Assembly: GCA_937921865.1 (NCBI GenBank)
Contig: CAKZWF010000035.1
Location: forward strand, 1-64,000
DNA: 64,000 nt
DNA from: an uncultured Pseudomonadales bacterium
GTDB lineage: Bacteria > Pseudomonadota > Gammaproteobacteria > Pseudomonadales > Azotimanducaceae
Reading direction: 5' to 3'
Shown here: one piece after another, positions 8,493 to 17,172 of the stretch
Layout of the letters: the number at the start of each line of letters is the position of its first letter
Numbering within the stretch: position 1 is the stretch's first letter
Notes under the pieces: model-generated
The model's database searches: none
What the model saw: the letters and a program-made list of their open reading frames with translations, nothing else
Told to the model about the DNA's origin: nothing
Translations under genes and position numbers: made by a program

Positions 8493-9349
8493 GCTGCCCC
8501 CAGATGCTGCTCGTAATTACCCTGCTCGCCTTCGGCTCGGCGCTGGGTCAGGAACAGCCTGCCGCTGATACGCCCGAATCCGCGCCGCTGACCCTGGACG
8601 AACTGCTGAATCAGGTTCGCACCGGCACCACAGCCCGCCGCACGGAAATGGCTGTGCGCGAGCAGCGTTTTATTGAGGCCCGGGAAGAACGGGCCCGATT
8701 GCTCAGCGAAATTGAGCAGCAACGGCGTGATGCAGAAGCCCTGGCCGATCAGATACGCGCCGACTTCGAGCGCGGTGAAGCAGAGCTGGCCGATCTGGAA
8801 ACCGAGCTGGAAGATAATGCCGGTGACCTGCGGGAAGTCTTCAACGTCGCCCGCCAGACCGCGGGCGATGCACTGCCCACCTTGCAGAACTCAATGGTTC
8901 GTGCCCAGTTTCCGTTAGCCACCGACCTGCTCGACGAACTTTCCACTGGGGATACCACCCCGACCTCCGGGCAACTGCGCGAACTGTGGCTGATGCTGCT
9001 CGAAGAGATGAATGAAAGCGGCAAAGTGGCCCGCTTCGAGCGCACGGTCATCGGCGCGGACGGCGTGGAGGCCCGCAGAACTGTCACCCGGATTGGCACC
9101 TTTGCCGCCGTGGCCGGCATGATCGAGACCTTTCAGGTCATTACGCTGTTCGGTGCTGGCGATCCGAGATTGATGCCCGGCGGTATCTCCCAGGCTCTGA
9201 TTACCACGCAGCTGGGGCTCAGCGTGGCGATCCCCCTGCTGCTGGCGCACAGTTTCGTCCAGAGTCGGGTCAATGCGCTGATCGCCACCCTCGACGAATC
9301 GGCAGCCGAGATATTCGCGATCAGCCGCAGCGCCCGTGAAGGTGGTTAA
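8489..9349 (+). CDS. MotA/TolQ/ExbB-type proton channel with periplasmic N-domain (TtpC-like)
   Basis: A 286-residue protein with a signal peptide (MSCPQMLLVITLLAFGSALG), a roughly 150-residue periplasmic domain rich in coiled coil (REQRFIEAREERARLLSEIE), then membrane helices carrying the ExbB/TolQ pattern IGTFAAVAGMIETFQ and GGISQALITTQLGL. This layout matches TtpC of the Vibrio TonB2 system. I chose the ATG at 8489 because it forms an ATGA overlap with the preceding stop; an upstream GTG at 8471 is less likely. It should work with the following ExbB/ExbD/TonB in the inner membrane. Confidence 0.88.
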   Translation: MSCPQMLLVITLLAFGSALGQEQPAADTPESAPLTLDELLNQVRTGTTARRTEMAVREQRFIEAREERARLLSEIEQQRRDAEALADQIRADFERGEAELADLETELEDNAGDLREVFNVARQTAGDALPTLQNSMVRAQFPLATDLLDELSTGDTTPTSGQLRELWLMLLEEMNESGKVARFERTVIGADGVEARRTVTRIGTFAAVAGMIETFQVITLFGAGDPRLMPGGISQALITTQLGLSVAIPLLLAHSFVQSRVNALIATLDESAAEIFAISRSAREGG

Positions 9350-9353
9350 GGAC

Positions 9354-9893
9354 ATGCTGGCAGACTGGTTCAACAACAGCGACCTGCTCCTCTCCGGGGG
9401 TTGGATCGTGGTGCTGATCCTGCTGTTGACCTTCGTCATGTGGGCTTTGATTCTCGATCGATACCTGCTGCTGTTTCGCGACATCCGCCCGCTGGTTGCC
9501 GCCACCTTCGAACGCTGGCAGCGCCTGCGGACCAATGATTCAAGATCCAATCGCCGGCTGCGGCTGGCCATTACCGGAAGTTTCCACCACACCCTGGCCC
9601 GCTTCCTGACAACCATCAGAGTCATCACCGCCATTCTGCTGTTGCTGGGATTGCTGGGATTGCTGGGTACAGTTGCCGGCATGATCGCCACCTTCGAAGT
9701 CATGACAGTATTTGGCACCGGTAACATTCGCGGCATGGCAGACGGCATTTCTCAGGCTCTGGTGACGACCATGGCAGGACTGCTGAAGGCGCTGTCCGGC
9801 CTGTATTTCGCCGACGATCTGCAACAGCGCATTGACTCTCAAACCAATCACCTCTCTGAACACCTCAGCATGACCGGGGAGCCTGAGCAATGA
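9354..9893 (+). CDS. exbB: ExbB-like proton channel subunit
   Basis: A 179-residue inner-membrane protein with three helices: residues about 10-35, then a pair around VITAILLLLGLLGLL and GISQALVTTMAGLLKALSGLYF. The conserved GTVAGMIATFEVMTVFGTG segment is the MotA/TolQ/ExbB signature. A GTG at 9336 would overlap the previous gene, but ATG 9354 has AAGGTGG eight bases upstream and is preferred. The second helix is encoded by three 9-bp repeats of TTGCTGGGA (9642-9668). It is the second ExbB homologue of the operon and probably forms the motor with the ExbD that overlaps its stop. Confidence 0.9.
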   Translation: MLADWFNNSDLLLSGGWIVVLILLLTFVMWALILDRYLLLFRDIRPLVAATFERWQRLRTNDSRSNRRLRLAITGSFHHTLARFLTTIRVITAILLLLGLLGLLGTVAGMIATFEVMTVFGTGNIRGMADGISQALVTTMAGLLKALSGLYFADDLQQRIDSQTNHLSEHLSMTGEPEQ

Positions 9894-10318
9894 TTCGTCT
9901 GCATACCCGCGAAGAAGGTGGTGATGCAGCCATCAATCTGACACCGCTGATCGACATGGTCTTCATCCTGCTGATCTTCTTTGCGGTGAACTCCACCTTC
10001 GTGAAAATCACCGGTGTCGAAGTCGATCAACCGGTCGCCAAGTCGACCACGCTGCAGCCCGCTTCGGTGCTGCTGATTGCGGTGACTGAAACCGGCGATG
10101 TGTGGATCGACAAAAAGTCCGTCGATATCCGGCGGGTGCGCGGTGTGGTTGAAAGGCTGCTGCTGGAAAGCCCGGACGCATCCGTGGTGGTTCTTTCGGA
10201 CGAGGCGTCCCGAACCGGACTGGTCGTCGACGTGATCGATCAGGCCCGCCTGGCGGGGGCTGATCGGGTTGCTCTGGCAGCTGCAGCGCCAGACAGTGAA
10301 CTCGGCGCCACACGGTGA
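9890..10318 (+). CDS. exbD: ExbD-like biopolymer transport protein
   Basis: A 142-residue protein: short cytoplasmic N-terminus, one membrane helix containing the essential aspartate (NLTPLIDMVFILLIFF) and a periplasmic domain ending in DVIDQARLAGADRVALA. These are the hallmark ExbD/TolR features. ATGA overlaps link it to exbB upstream, and its stop overlaps the GTG of tonB downstream. It converts proton flow through ExbB into force on TonB. Confidence 0.93.
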   Translation: MIRLHTREEGGDAAINLTPLIDMVFILLIFFAVNSTFVKITGVEVDQPVAKSTTLQPASVLLIAVTETGDVWIDKKSVDIRRVRGVVERLLLESPDASVVVLSDEASRTGLVVDVIDQARLAGADRVALAAAAPDSELGATR

Positions 10319-10959
10319 AACTGCTGCTGGTGGTCGCCGGCGCACTGCTGATCACCTCAGCGATCTATGCCCTGATGGACCATATGATCTCCCGGGATCG
10401 CACCAGACTGGTGAACGCTTATGACGCCCAGCCGATCGAATTTACCCGCGCAGCGCTCGAAGAACAGACCCGCACCAAAGACCGACGGAAAAAACCGCCT
10501 CAAAAACCTAATAAAATCAAGCGAGTACAATCGAAAGTTGATGCTTCTTTGAGCCGTCTAGCTAACCTGCCGCAGGACTTCGCCGCCTACAATGTCAGCA
10601 GCCTGCTCGGCGAAGGGTCGGGCGTTGCGCTGGGTCAGAACCTGCTCGATGGCAGCGCTGAAACCATGGCGATGGTCATGGCCAGTGATCTCACCCCGCT
10701 CACCATGCTGCCGCCACAATACCCGCCAGCGGCACTGATGCGCGGCACAGAGGGTTGGGTGCAGGTGTCATTCCTCGTTACCGAAGAAGGGCTGGTGCGG
10801 GATCCGGTCGTCATCGACGCCAAACCCCGAGGCACCTTCGAAGACGCGGCAACGGCTGCCGCGGTCCGCTGGCGATTCAGACCGGTCGTGCAGGGCGGAG
10901 TTCCGGTGGCGGTCCGGGCATTCATGCAGATCGACTTTATTCTGCCGGAGTCGAGATGA
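10315..10959 (+). CDS. tonB: TonB family energy transducer (short TonB2 type)
   Basis: A 214-residue protein: N-terminal anchor LLLVVAGALLITSAIYALM, a short basic proline-poor linker (RRKKPPQKPNKIKR), and a C-terminal TonB domain with PPQYPPAALMRGTEGWVQV and AAVRWRFRPVVQGGVPV. The linker is much shorter than in classical TonB. The start is GTG 10315, which overlaps the exbD stop; the stop overlaps the next ATG. It should span the periplasm and energise outer-membrane receptors, none of which is encoded in the window. Confidence 0.9.
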   Translation: MKLLLVVAGALLITSAIYALMDHMISRDRTRLVNAYDAQPIEFTRAALEEQTRTKDRRKKPPQKPNKIKRVQSKVDASLSRLANLPQDFAAYNVSSLLGEGSGVALGQNLLDGSAETMAMVMASDLTPLTMLPPQYPPAALMRGTEGWVQVSFLVTEEGLVRDPVVIDAKPRGTFEDAATAAAVRWRFRPVVQGGVPVAVRAFMQIDFILPESR

Positions 10960-12075
10960 AACGGTCGCTTCCAGAGATCGCCCGGCTGATCTGGCTCAGC
11001 ACAATTGCGCTATTGACTCTCTTTGCCCCGCTCCAGACTTCTGCTGCGACCCAGGACCCGATGGATCCGCTGCTGGCTCGTCAGCTGATGCGCGTCATGA
11101 CTGAGGCGGAAGGTGACGTCAGTCAGATGCTGGCCGGACTGGCAGAACTCGCCGAACGCAAACGCCGGCCCGATGACCTGAAGTTCATCATTCGCGAACG
11201 CGCAGCACTGCTGATCCAGGAAGAACAGCTCACGGTGGCGCGAACTGAGCTGCAGGCCACCCTGGCCGGTCAGCCGGAAGAGTATGCCCCTGCCCTGCGC
11301 TACCTGCTGGGCCAGATTTGTCTGCTGGAGGGGGATGCCAAAGCTGCAATCGAGCCATTGGAGACCTGGGCCCGATATGCGCAGGAACCCGACCCGGCCG
11401 GACTGTTTGTGCTCGCCTACGCGCTGGTCCAGCTGGAGCGTTTCGATGCGGCCGCGACCAGGCTCGAATCAATCATTGCGAACGCCAGCATTGTCCGCCC
11501 GCAATGGATCGAAGTACTGGCTTACGTTTACGCTCAGCTCGGTCGCACGGATCAGGCAATCACGCTGCTTAATGGCCTGGTTGCCGAACAGCCGGATAAA
11601 GCTCGCTGGTGGCGTCAGCTCGCCACCGTTTACCTGATTATCGAAAACGTCCCACGTGGGACCGCAGGCTTCACCGTCGCCAGCGAATTAACGGACATGG
11701 AGTTCGCGGATGCCCGCCGACTGTCCCGGCTGTTCGGCTTGCTCGGCCTGCCTGCTGATGGCGCTGAGCTGCTGCAGCAGGCCATCGCTGACAGCCCGGA
11801 TCCGGTCCGCTACGAAGATCAGATGCTGCTGGCGGAACTGTGGATTGTCGCCCGGGAATTTGACGCCGCCATCGCAGGAAGCGCTGACCGCGGCAACAAC
11901 CGCCTATGCAGAGCAGGCGCCGCCACTCGTCTACTACCTGCTCGCGGTGGCACAGCTCAATGCCGGGGATCTCGCTGCCGCGGCAAGCGCGATCCAGGTG
12001 TTCTCCGAGGACCCCGAATTCAGCCGCCGTGCGGCCTCGCTGCGCGACTATATCCGCAGTGTCGCTGGCAAATGA
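10956..12075 (+). CDS. Exported TPR-repeat protein of TonB cluster, frameshifted
   Basis: ATG 10956 overlaps the tonB stop. The protein begins with a signal peptide (AIARLIWLS-type hydrophobic stretch ending TSAATQ) and has TPR-like helices such as LFVLAYALVQLERFDAAATRLE and WIEVLAYVYAQLGRTDQAITLL. Around 11874 the TPR reading switches frame. In frame, the sequence after EFDAAI turns into Arg/Gly/Cys-rich nonsense that runs to 12161. In the +1 frame the pattern continues as QEALTAATTAYAEQ and PPLVYYLLAVAQLNAGDLAAA to TGA 12073-12075. One extra base near 11874 explains this: either a genuine inactivating mutation or a sequencing/assembly error. No slippery sequence is visible. Restored length is about 372 residues. 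Confidence 0.8.
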
Positions 12076-12194
12076 CCGAAACACCCGAGCCAGCACCTGG
12101 TCTGCCCAATCTGGCCAACCCCAGAAAGACAGGTGTACTATTTCCGGCAGGGTATATCTGAATGAAAGAGCCTGAAAGGCGCAAGGAGAGAGAC

Positions 12195-13838
12195 ATGGAC
12201 CATGACATTGTGATTCGCGGTGGAACGATCGTTGACGGCACCGGTGCAGACCCGATTACCGGCGACGTCGCCATCGACAACGGCCTGATCACCGCCATCG
12301 GCTCGGTGCCAGGCACTGGCAGACAGGAAATCGATGCCTCAGGGCACGTGGTGACCCCGGGATTTGTCGATATCCATACCCACCTTGATGCTCAGATTGG
12401 CTGGGATCCGGACATGACTCCAGTCAGCTGGCACGGGGTTACCACCGCGCTGATCGGCAACTGCGGTGTCACCTTCGCGCCCTGCAAACCCGAAGACCGG
12501 GAACTGCTCGCGGGCATGATGGAAACCGTGGAAGACATTCCGAAGTCAGCCATTCTCGATGGCCTGGCCTGGGACTGGGAGCAGTACGGGGAATATCTCG
12601 ACTCCATCGAACGCCTCGGCACCGCTGTGAACGTTGCCGGGCTGGTCGGGCACAGCGCGATCCGCTACTACGTCATGGGTGAGCGTGCGGTAGAAGAACA
12701 GGCTACCGACGAAGAAAAACGACAGATGGCTGAGATTACTGCCAAAGCCATAGACGCCGGCGCATTCGGCTTTTCCACCAATCGTTACGAACCTCACAAG
12801 GGCCCCGACGGGCGCTCGATTCCTGGAACTTTTGCAGACGTAGAAGAACTGGAAGAAATCGCCAGAGCCGTTGGGCCCAGACGCGGTCTGATGCAGGCAG
12901 TAGGCGCGGACTTCGATGTGCTCAAGCGCATCGCCGACACCGAAAACAGTCGGGTGCTGTTCAGCTACGGCACAGGCGACCAGAAAGGTGCCGGACGCTG
13001 GTCGGCACAACGTCTGGACGAACTCTGCGAAGGTCGGGATATCACCGCGATTTCACACGTTCGCGGCTCAGGCTACATGTTTGGTCTGCAGTCGGGTCTG
13101 CCGGTTCGCGGTCAGACCTGGCGCGATGTTTCTGAAATGGACTTCGAAGGTCGACTGGCAGCGATCAACGACGCGGATATCGCAGCAAAACTCATCGAAG
13201 AAGCCAAACAGCCGAAAGCTACCGGTATCCCGATGACCGAGGTATTTTTCTTAGGCGCAGGCGACACACCGAACTACGCCCTGCCCGCTGATGAAAATCT
13301 GCAGGCAATGGCCGATGCCGCTGGAGAACACTGGTCAGAGACCTTTCTGCGTCTGACTCGGGAAAGTCACGGTAAAGGACTGTTCAACTTCCGTATGTTT
13401 GCGAAAAACATGAAAGAACAGGGTGATCTGTTTCGCAGCGACCATATCTATCCGGGTCTCGGTGACGCCGGCGCCCACGTATCCCAGATCATGGACGCTG
13501 GCTGGTCGAGCTTTGTGCTCTCCCACTGGCTGCGCGACACCGGCCACTTCACCCTGCCTGAAGCCATCGAAAAAATGACTTCGGGACCTGCGCGGGTGAT
13601 CGGTCTTGAGGATCGCGGGGTGTTGAAAGCCGGTATGCGTGCTGATGTGAACGTGATTGACCTGGCAACGGTGGGAGAACGACAGCCCGAACTGGTCCAC
13701 GATTTTCCGCACGGAGCGCCGCGCTACATTCAGAAGTCGCAGGGTTTCAAAGCCACCATCGTTAACGGTCAGGTGAGTCTCCTCGACGGAGAACTCACCG
13801 GCAGTCGAGCAGGACAGGTGTTGCGCCATTCGGCATAG
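12195..13838 (+). CDS. Amidohydrolase family protein (N-acyl-D-amino-acid deacylase type)
   Basis: A 547-residue metal-dependent hydrolase. It starts with the typical small beta domain DIVIRGGTIVDGTG, then the metal-binding HxH in VDIHTHLDAQ, a GVTTALIGNCGVTFAPCKP segment, AGAFGFSTNRYEPHKG, and ends with ADVNVIDLATVGERQPELVHDFP. This is the D-aminoacylase/dihydroorotase-like superfamily; the substrate may be an N-acyl-D-amino acid or a cyclic amide. ATG 12195 has AAGGAGAGAG immediately upstream; an earlier ATG at 12162 has none. A strong hairpin terminator follows the stop. Confidence 0.9.
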   Translation: MDHDIVIRGGTIVDGTGADPITGDVAIDNGLITAIGSVPGTGRQEIDASGHVVTPGFVDIHTHLDAQIGWDPDMTPVSWHGVTTALIGNCGVTFAPCKPEDRELLAGMMETVEDIPKSAILDGLAWDWEQYGEYLDSIERLGTAVNVAGLVGHSAIRYYVMGERAVEEQATDEEKRQMAEITAKAIDAGAFGFSTNRYEPHKGPDGRSIPGTFADVEELEEIARAVGPRRGLMQAVGADFDVLKRIADTENSRVLFSYGTGDQKGAGRWSAQRLDELCEGRDITAISHVRGSGYMFGLQSGLPVRGQTWRDVSEMDFEGRLAAINDADIAAKLIEEAKQPKATGIPMTEVFFLGAGDTPNYALPADENLQAMADAAGEHWSETFLRLTRESHGKGLFNFRMFAKNMKEQGDLFRSDHIYPGLGDAGAHVSQIMDAGWSSFVLSHWLRDTGHFTLPEAIEKMTSGPARVIGLEDRGVLKAGMRADVNVIDLATVGERQPELVHDFPHGAPRYIQKSQGFKATIVNGQVSLLDGELTGSRAGQVLRHSA

Positions 13839-13877
13839 CTTCCAGATCGATCAAGATAGACCGACTGCAATTGAAAT

Positions 13878-13904
13878 GGGCCGCAACAGCGGCCCTTCTT
13901 CTTT
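13878..13904 (+). terminator. Rho-independent terminator after amidohydrolase
   Basis: A perfect 7-bp stem GGGCCGC/GCGGCCC closes a four-base loop AACA, followed by TTCTTCTTT. It lies 39 bases after the amidohydrolase stop. Confidence 0.8.
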
Positions 13905-14262
13905 AGTAACAATGTACTGATAAGCAAACGGCAGGTTTCGATCACGCACCGTTCGCGTCAGGCTGGATGCATCTATGGGTTGCAAAACATGACGTCTGCT
14001 GCGCTGTAGCGATTCTGTAATCGGCATTTCATTCACCATCCTCCTCTCTACCCCTAGAAACCAGGTGTTGCGTTGACCGGTTGAAACCGCAGCCGCAAGC
14101 AGACGTTTGCCTTGCTGAAACAAACAGTCTGTTTCCAACCCATTTGCGCCTCATGAATTTCTCCCGATCAGCTAATGCCTTCTGAGGCCTTGAGTCAGTA
14201 GAGAGGACAGAATTACCGCCGACGATTAAAACCACTGATGCGTTCTGATCATCCTGAAAACC

Positions 14263-14287
14263 GGAACCCCGCTTGTGACGGGGTTCC
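14263..14287 (-). terminator. Rho-independent terminator for exported protein gene
   Basis: A perfect 9-bp inverted repeat GGAACCCCG/CGGGGTTCC with a seven-base loop. Read on the minus strand it is followed by GGTTTTC. It lies 14 bases beyond the stop of the minus-strand gene at 14302. Confidence 0.75.
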
Positions 14288-14301
14288 GATCGGATCAAAC
14301 G

Positions 14302-15027
14302 CTACTGCGGAGTCAGCGTCAGGAGCGCGCGGCTCAGGTAACGACTTTCTATTTTTCGGAACTCATTAGCATCTTTTGCGTAGGCAGCGAAATCGTTGGA
14401 GCTCATGAACTCTTCCACCCCCGACAGCAACGTGCCCATGTCTTTGGCCTGAAAGGCCACCCAGTGAGTCCCGGGCACTTCACCCATAGCCACCACAGTC
14501 CCTGAGGTCATGTTGCCCGGAAAAGCAGCAGCAGCGTCAGAGTTGAGGATGGTCTCAAGGGCAGTCGTGTATCGACCAGCATCGAACACGGTCATGCCGA
14601 ACAACATGGTGGCCGATCCTGCACCGCCGAGACTCTCATCGTTGATCTTGCTGTTGGTTTGGGTGAATACGTTTTCCGTTTCGATGGTCGCAGCGTTGCC
14701 CATAGCGCTGACAAACGCGGCACGGTCAGCGCTATCCATAGAGGCTTTCATGTCGGCTTCCATAGCTGCCGGGGACGGATAGAACACGGAAACAGTGTGC
14801 GTTGCCTGATCCGTGCCATTTGCGACATTCGCGCTCAATGTGACCGTGGAAGACAGTTTTCGCCCCGTGGCCGAATTCCGGTATTTCGTCATAGCTGCGA
14901 CGACGGCTTCCGGATCAGAAGCGATGACTCCAAAGTATTGACCGTAGATGGTTGGCTCGGCGTGATTGTCTGCTAAGGCGAAACCAGAAATCATGACCGA
15001 CAGGCACAGAAGAAGTGCTCTTTTCAT
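14302..15027 (-). CDS. Exported protein of unknown function
   Basis: A 241-residue protein with a clear signal peptide (MKRALLLCLSVMISGFALA, cleaved before DNHAEP). The mature part looks like two similar alpha/beta halves: each has a YG/MFG-containing strand, a conserved small-residue region and a helix (SPAAMEADMKASMDSADRAAF; SGVEEFMSSNDFAAYAKDA). It resembles tandem ferredoxin-like/dimeric alpha-beta barrel domains, but I cannot name a family. AAGGACG lies about nine bases before the ATG, and a good terminator follows. Probably periplasmic and monocistronic. Confidence 0.8.
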   Translation of the reverse strand: MKRALLLCLSVMISGFALADNHAEPTIYGQYFGVIASDPEAVVAAMTKYRNSATGRKLSSTVTLSANVANGTDQATHTVSVFYPSPAAMEADMKASMDSADRAAFVSAMGNAATIETENVFTQTNSKINDESLGGAGSATMLFGMTVFDAGRYTTALETILNSDAAAAFPGNMTSGTVVAMGEVPGTHWVAFQAKDMGTLLSGVEEFMSSNDFAAYAKDANEFRKIESRYLSRALLTLTPQ

Positions 15028-15278
15028 TGTTAGTCGTCCTTGTCATAGGTAAGTAAAAACGAGGCCTACCGAACCGCACGCCTGCTGACATTCGGAAGCG
15101 GTGCGAACTCTCATTGACTCGACCGCGTCCGACGACACATTTCCAGAGACGGGCGATTGATCAACAGTAACAAAACAGCCACAGGGAACATAGGCCATGA
15201 GTAATCAAAAGATGGAAGTTTTAACGACAGCAGGATCATGCACTGCACAATACGATGTCCGCTTGCAACCCGGAGCGG

Positions 15279-15767
15279 TCAGTCGGTCGTAATTGTCGAC
15301 CCGATCCGTCGAGCCAGATCAGCGAGTTCTGCATCCGCGACTTCAAGAGCGCCATGCTCGTGCATTAGGGCGTGATACTGCTGCTCCTCGAGCGGTACTC
15401 CGTGCGGCAGCGGCGCGATGTGCCAGTGAATATGTGTGTTTGCCGATTGACTGCCCAAGCTGAGGATATAAACCCGTTCCGGTTCCATGACCTTCCTGAC
15501 AGCTTCAGCAACGCAGTAAACGAACGCCTGTAGTTCAAGATACCCAGCCGCACTCATATCCCCCGTAACCTGCTCGAGATGGTCAAGCGGCGCAACCAGC
15601 ACGTATCCTTCGAGAGTCGGATATTTGTTCATGAATGCGACAGCGTGGCCCGTCCGCGCTACCTCGAAATGCGCGTACCGGGAATTTCCCCGAATGAATT
15701 CGCAGATGAAACAGGTTTCGGATTCCGGCTGTAGGCTGGCGGTGTCGAAGGGTTTTCTTTTACGCAC
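15279..15767 (-). CDS. HIT family protein (histidine-triad nucleotide hydrolase/transferase)
   Basis: A 162-residue protein with the full histidine-triad motif HIHWHIAPL (His 112, 114, 116). An N-terminal CFICEFIRG segment is typical of bacterial HIT/AP4A-hydrolase-like proteins, followed by GYVLVAPLDHLE. The family cleaves nucleoside phosphoramidates or diadenosine polyphosphates. The start is GTG 15765-15767 with no strong ribosome binding site, so the N-terminus is the least certain part. A second HIT-like gene lies just upstream on the same strand. Confidence 0.85.
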   Translation of the reverse strand: MRKRKPFDTASLQPESETCFICEFIRGNSRYAHFEVARTGHAVAFMNKYPTLEGYVLVAPLDHLEQVTGDMSAAGYLELQAFVYCVAEAVRKVMEPERVYILSLGSQSANTHIHWHIAPLPHGVPLEEQQYHALMHEHGALEVADAELADLARRIGSTITTD

Positions 15768-15869
15768 GAGTGCAGTCCGCTAATCGTTAGGTCATCGTAG
15801 CATCGTCGGGTCTGTTCGGATCGTTCCCGGAAGTACGAGGCCCCGTGGCCACCTTTCGCTGATGGCGGC

Positions 15870-16319
15870 CTAGGACACAATACCTGCATGGTCGAGATAC
15901 TGCGCTATCCGGTCCATCAATGCTTGGTCTCGCGAGACATCGAATGGTGGCGCGTTCTGCCAGTCATACGACCAGACGGGTATGCGCCTGAGCTCCTGAG
16001 GCTCGCTTCGATACCTAGGAAAGATATGTGCATGAAGTGCGGCTTCGGTGTTCCCGAGAATCTCGTAGTTGATTCGGTAAGCGTCCGTTGCGGACAGCAG
16101 CGCGTCTCCGATCACAGACATCTCGTAGAGATACGTCTCGCGCTGTTCCCGAGTCATCGTGTTGAGATCAACTACCACAGGATCGGGCAGAAGGAGTGAG
16201 TAGCCTCTCAGGAACTGAACGTCTCCGAGCACAGCCCATCCAGAATGAACGCGAGCGATAGTCTTGGGATTCCGCCCCTGTCGGCAATCTTCCACTCGAC
16301 GATGAATAAGCGTTGACAT
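15870..16319 (-). CDS. HIT-like domain protein
   Basis: A 149-residue protein whose core, ALHAHIFPRYRSEP, keeps a shortened histidine-triad pattern (HxHxFPR). Ahead of it are a substrate-cradle-like AVLGDVQFLRGYSLLLPDPVV and a DAYRINYEILGN strand. It resembles HIT/GalT-superfamily proteins. The triad is HAHIF rather than HxHxH, so the third histidine is missing and activity could differ. It is transcribed in the same direction as the neighbouring HIT gene, with about 100 bases between. A palindromic repeat copy lies upstream of its start. Confidence 0.7.
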   Translation of the reverse strand: MSTLIHRRVEDCRQGRNPKTIARVHSGWAVLGDVQFLRGYSLLLPDPVVVDLNTMTREQRETYLYEMSVIGDALLSATDAYRINYEILGNTEAALHAHIFPRYRSEPQELRRIPVWSYDWQNAPPFDVSRDQALMDRIAQYLDHAGIVS

Positions 16320-16399
16320 TGATGCCTAGCATAGCTCCATTTCAGGTATTCCGTCGTCTGAAGGGAGCGCTTTGCTTGCATGCGCAGGACTTCCGCTTC

Positions 16400-16460
16400 T
16401 GGCCGAAAGCGGACCTTTTTGGGTTATTTCGCTGATGTCCGCTTTGGTGCCCACTCCGGA
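16400..16460 (+). repeat. Island palindromic repeat, copy 1
   Basis: The 5' core GGCCGAAAGCGGAC (16401-16414) is followed about 22 bases later by the inverted arm GTCCGCTTT and then a GTGCCCA remnant. It lies between two divergent genes. Confidence 0.75.
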
Positions 16461-16518
16461 CCTTCGCGTCGTTAAGGATCTGCGATAGCCTCCGCTCATA
16501 AGATGGAGGAAAAACAGG

Positions 16519-16998
16519 ATGGATCTTCAGGCTACTTCCCAGCTTCTTGGCAATTTCGGTGAGTTCTTCGGCGCGATTGCGGTTGTAATTACCTTGATGT
16601 ATCTGGCGCTTCAGGTTCGCCAAGCACACAGACACACGAAGGCAGATATCAACCAGCGATTAAATGACGAGATAGCCGAGCTTAATCGAGACGTTTATCT
16701 AAATCCGGAGTTCGCGACCTTGGTAAACAGAGCCTACACAAAGAGCAGTCTAGATGAGCTGGAACCAGAAGAACGGCAACGCATGAGCAGGTATTTTGCT
16801 ACGGTCCTTAACCGTGGACGGCAGATATACGAACTCAGTAGAGACAACGTAGTAGACGAGCAGACCGAGATACTAGGGACAAGCTTTCTGGCAAGATTTC
16901 TCGACCGGCCGATCTTCTTGTCTGCGTGGCAGTCGGTATTGCGGAATTGGTATCCAAAGGACTACGTCGATTACGTTGATAACCTTTCAAAGAGGTAA
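16519..16998 (+). CDS. One-helix membrane protein, island paralogue 1
   Basis: A 159-residue protein with one N-terminal helix (NFGEFFGAIAVVITLMYLAL) followed by QVRQAHRHTKAD and a soluble helical domain ending YVDNLSKR. The pattern 'ETLGAIAVVITLxYLAxQVRQN' recurs in three neighbours, so this belongs to a local paralogous family of unknown function. The helix near the N-terminus suggests an inner-membrane anchor with a cytoplasmic tail. AGGAAAAACAGG precedes the ATG. GC content looks lower than in the flanking core genes. Palindromic repeats lie on both sides. Confidence 0.75.
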   Translation: MDLQATSQLLGNFGEFFGAIAVVITLMYLALQVRQAHRHTKADINQRLNDEIAELNRDVYLNPEFATLVNRAYTKSSLDELEPEERQRMSRYFATVLNRGRQIYELSRDNVVDEQTEILGTSFLARFLDRPIFLSAWQSVLRNWYPKDYVDYVDNLSKR

Positions 16999-17012
16999 GA
17001 CAGCGTCCGATC

Positions 17013-17074
17013 ATGGCCGAAAGCAGACTTATTGCGCGATCGCACATTCCGTCCGCTTCGTACCCATAGCGGCC
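17013..17074 (+). repeat. Island palindromic repeat, copy 2
   Basis: The 5' core GGCCGAAAGCAGAC (17015-17028) and the 3' arm GTCCGCTTCGTACCCATAGC (17051-17070) plus GGCC form an imperfect hairpin with an asymmetric bulge. This is the most complete copy with copy 3. Confidence 0.8.
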
Positions 17075-17172
17075 TGCATGGTTGAGGGCGTGCAACACGC
17101 CTAAAGCCGCACTATCCGCCCGATTGATCTTCGGTCTATCCTTGATCAAACCTAATAGCAAAGAGATAGACC

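Larger units (their letters stand above)
13839..14301. other. Intergenic region between convergent genes
   Basis: This 463-base gap between the amidohydrolase and the convergent exported protein holds a terminator at each end (13878-13904 and 14263-14287). Between them I see only short frames without ribosome binding sites or family resemblance. The codon pattern there looks random. Confidence 0.6.

Noticed and set aside
11860-11885. Programmed frameshift in the TPR gene
   Set aside because: There is no slippery heptamer or downstream stimulatory hairpin that I can see; mutation or sequencing error is more likely.
13851-14298. Minus-strand open frames between the two terminators
   Set aside because: The products are arginine/serine-rich without domains or ribosome binding sites, and they read through the terminators.
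15768-15869. Another copy of the palindromic repeat between the HIT genes
   Set aside because: GTGGCCACCTTTCGC and ATGGCGGCC are suggestive, but the core GGCCGAAAGC is not present.
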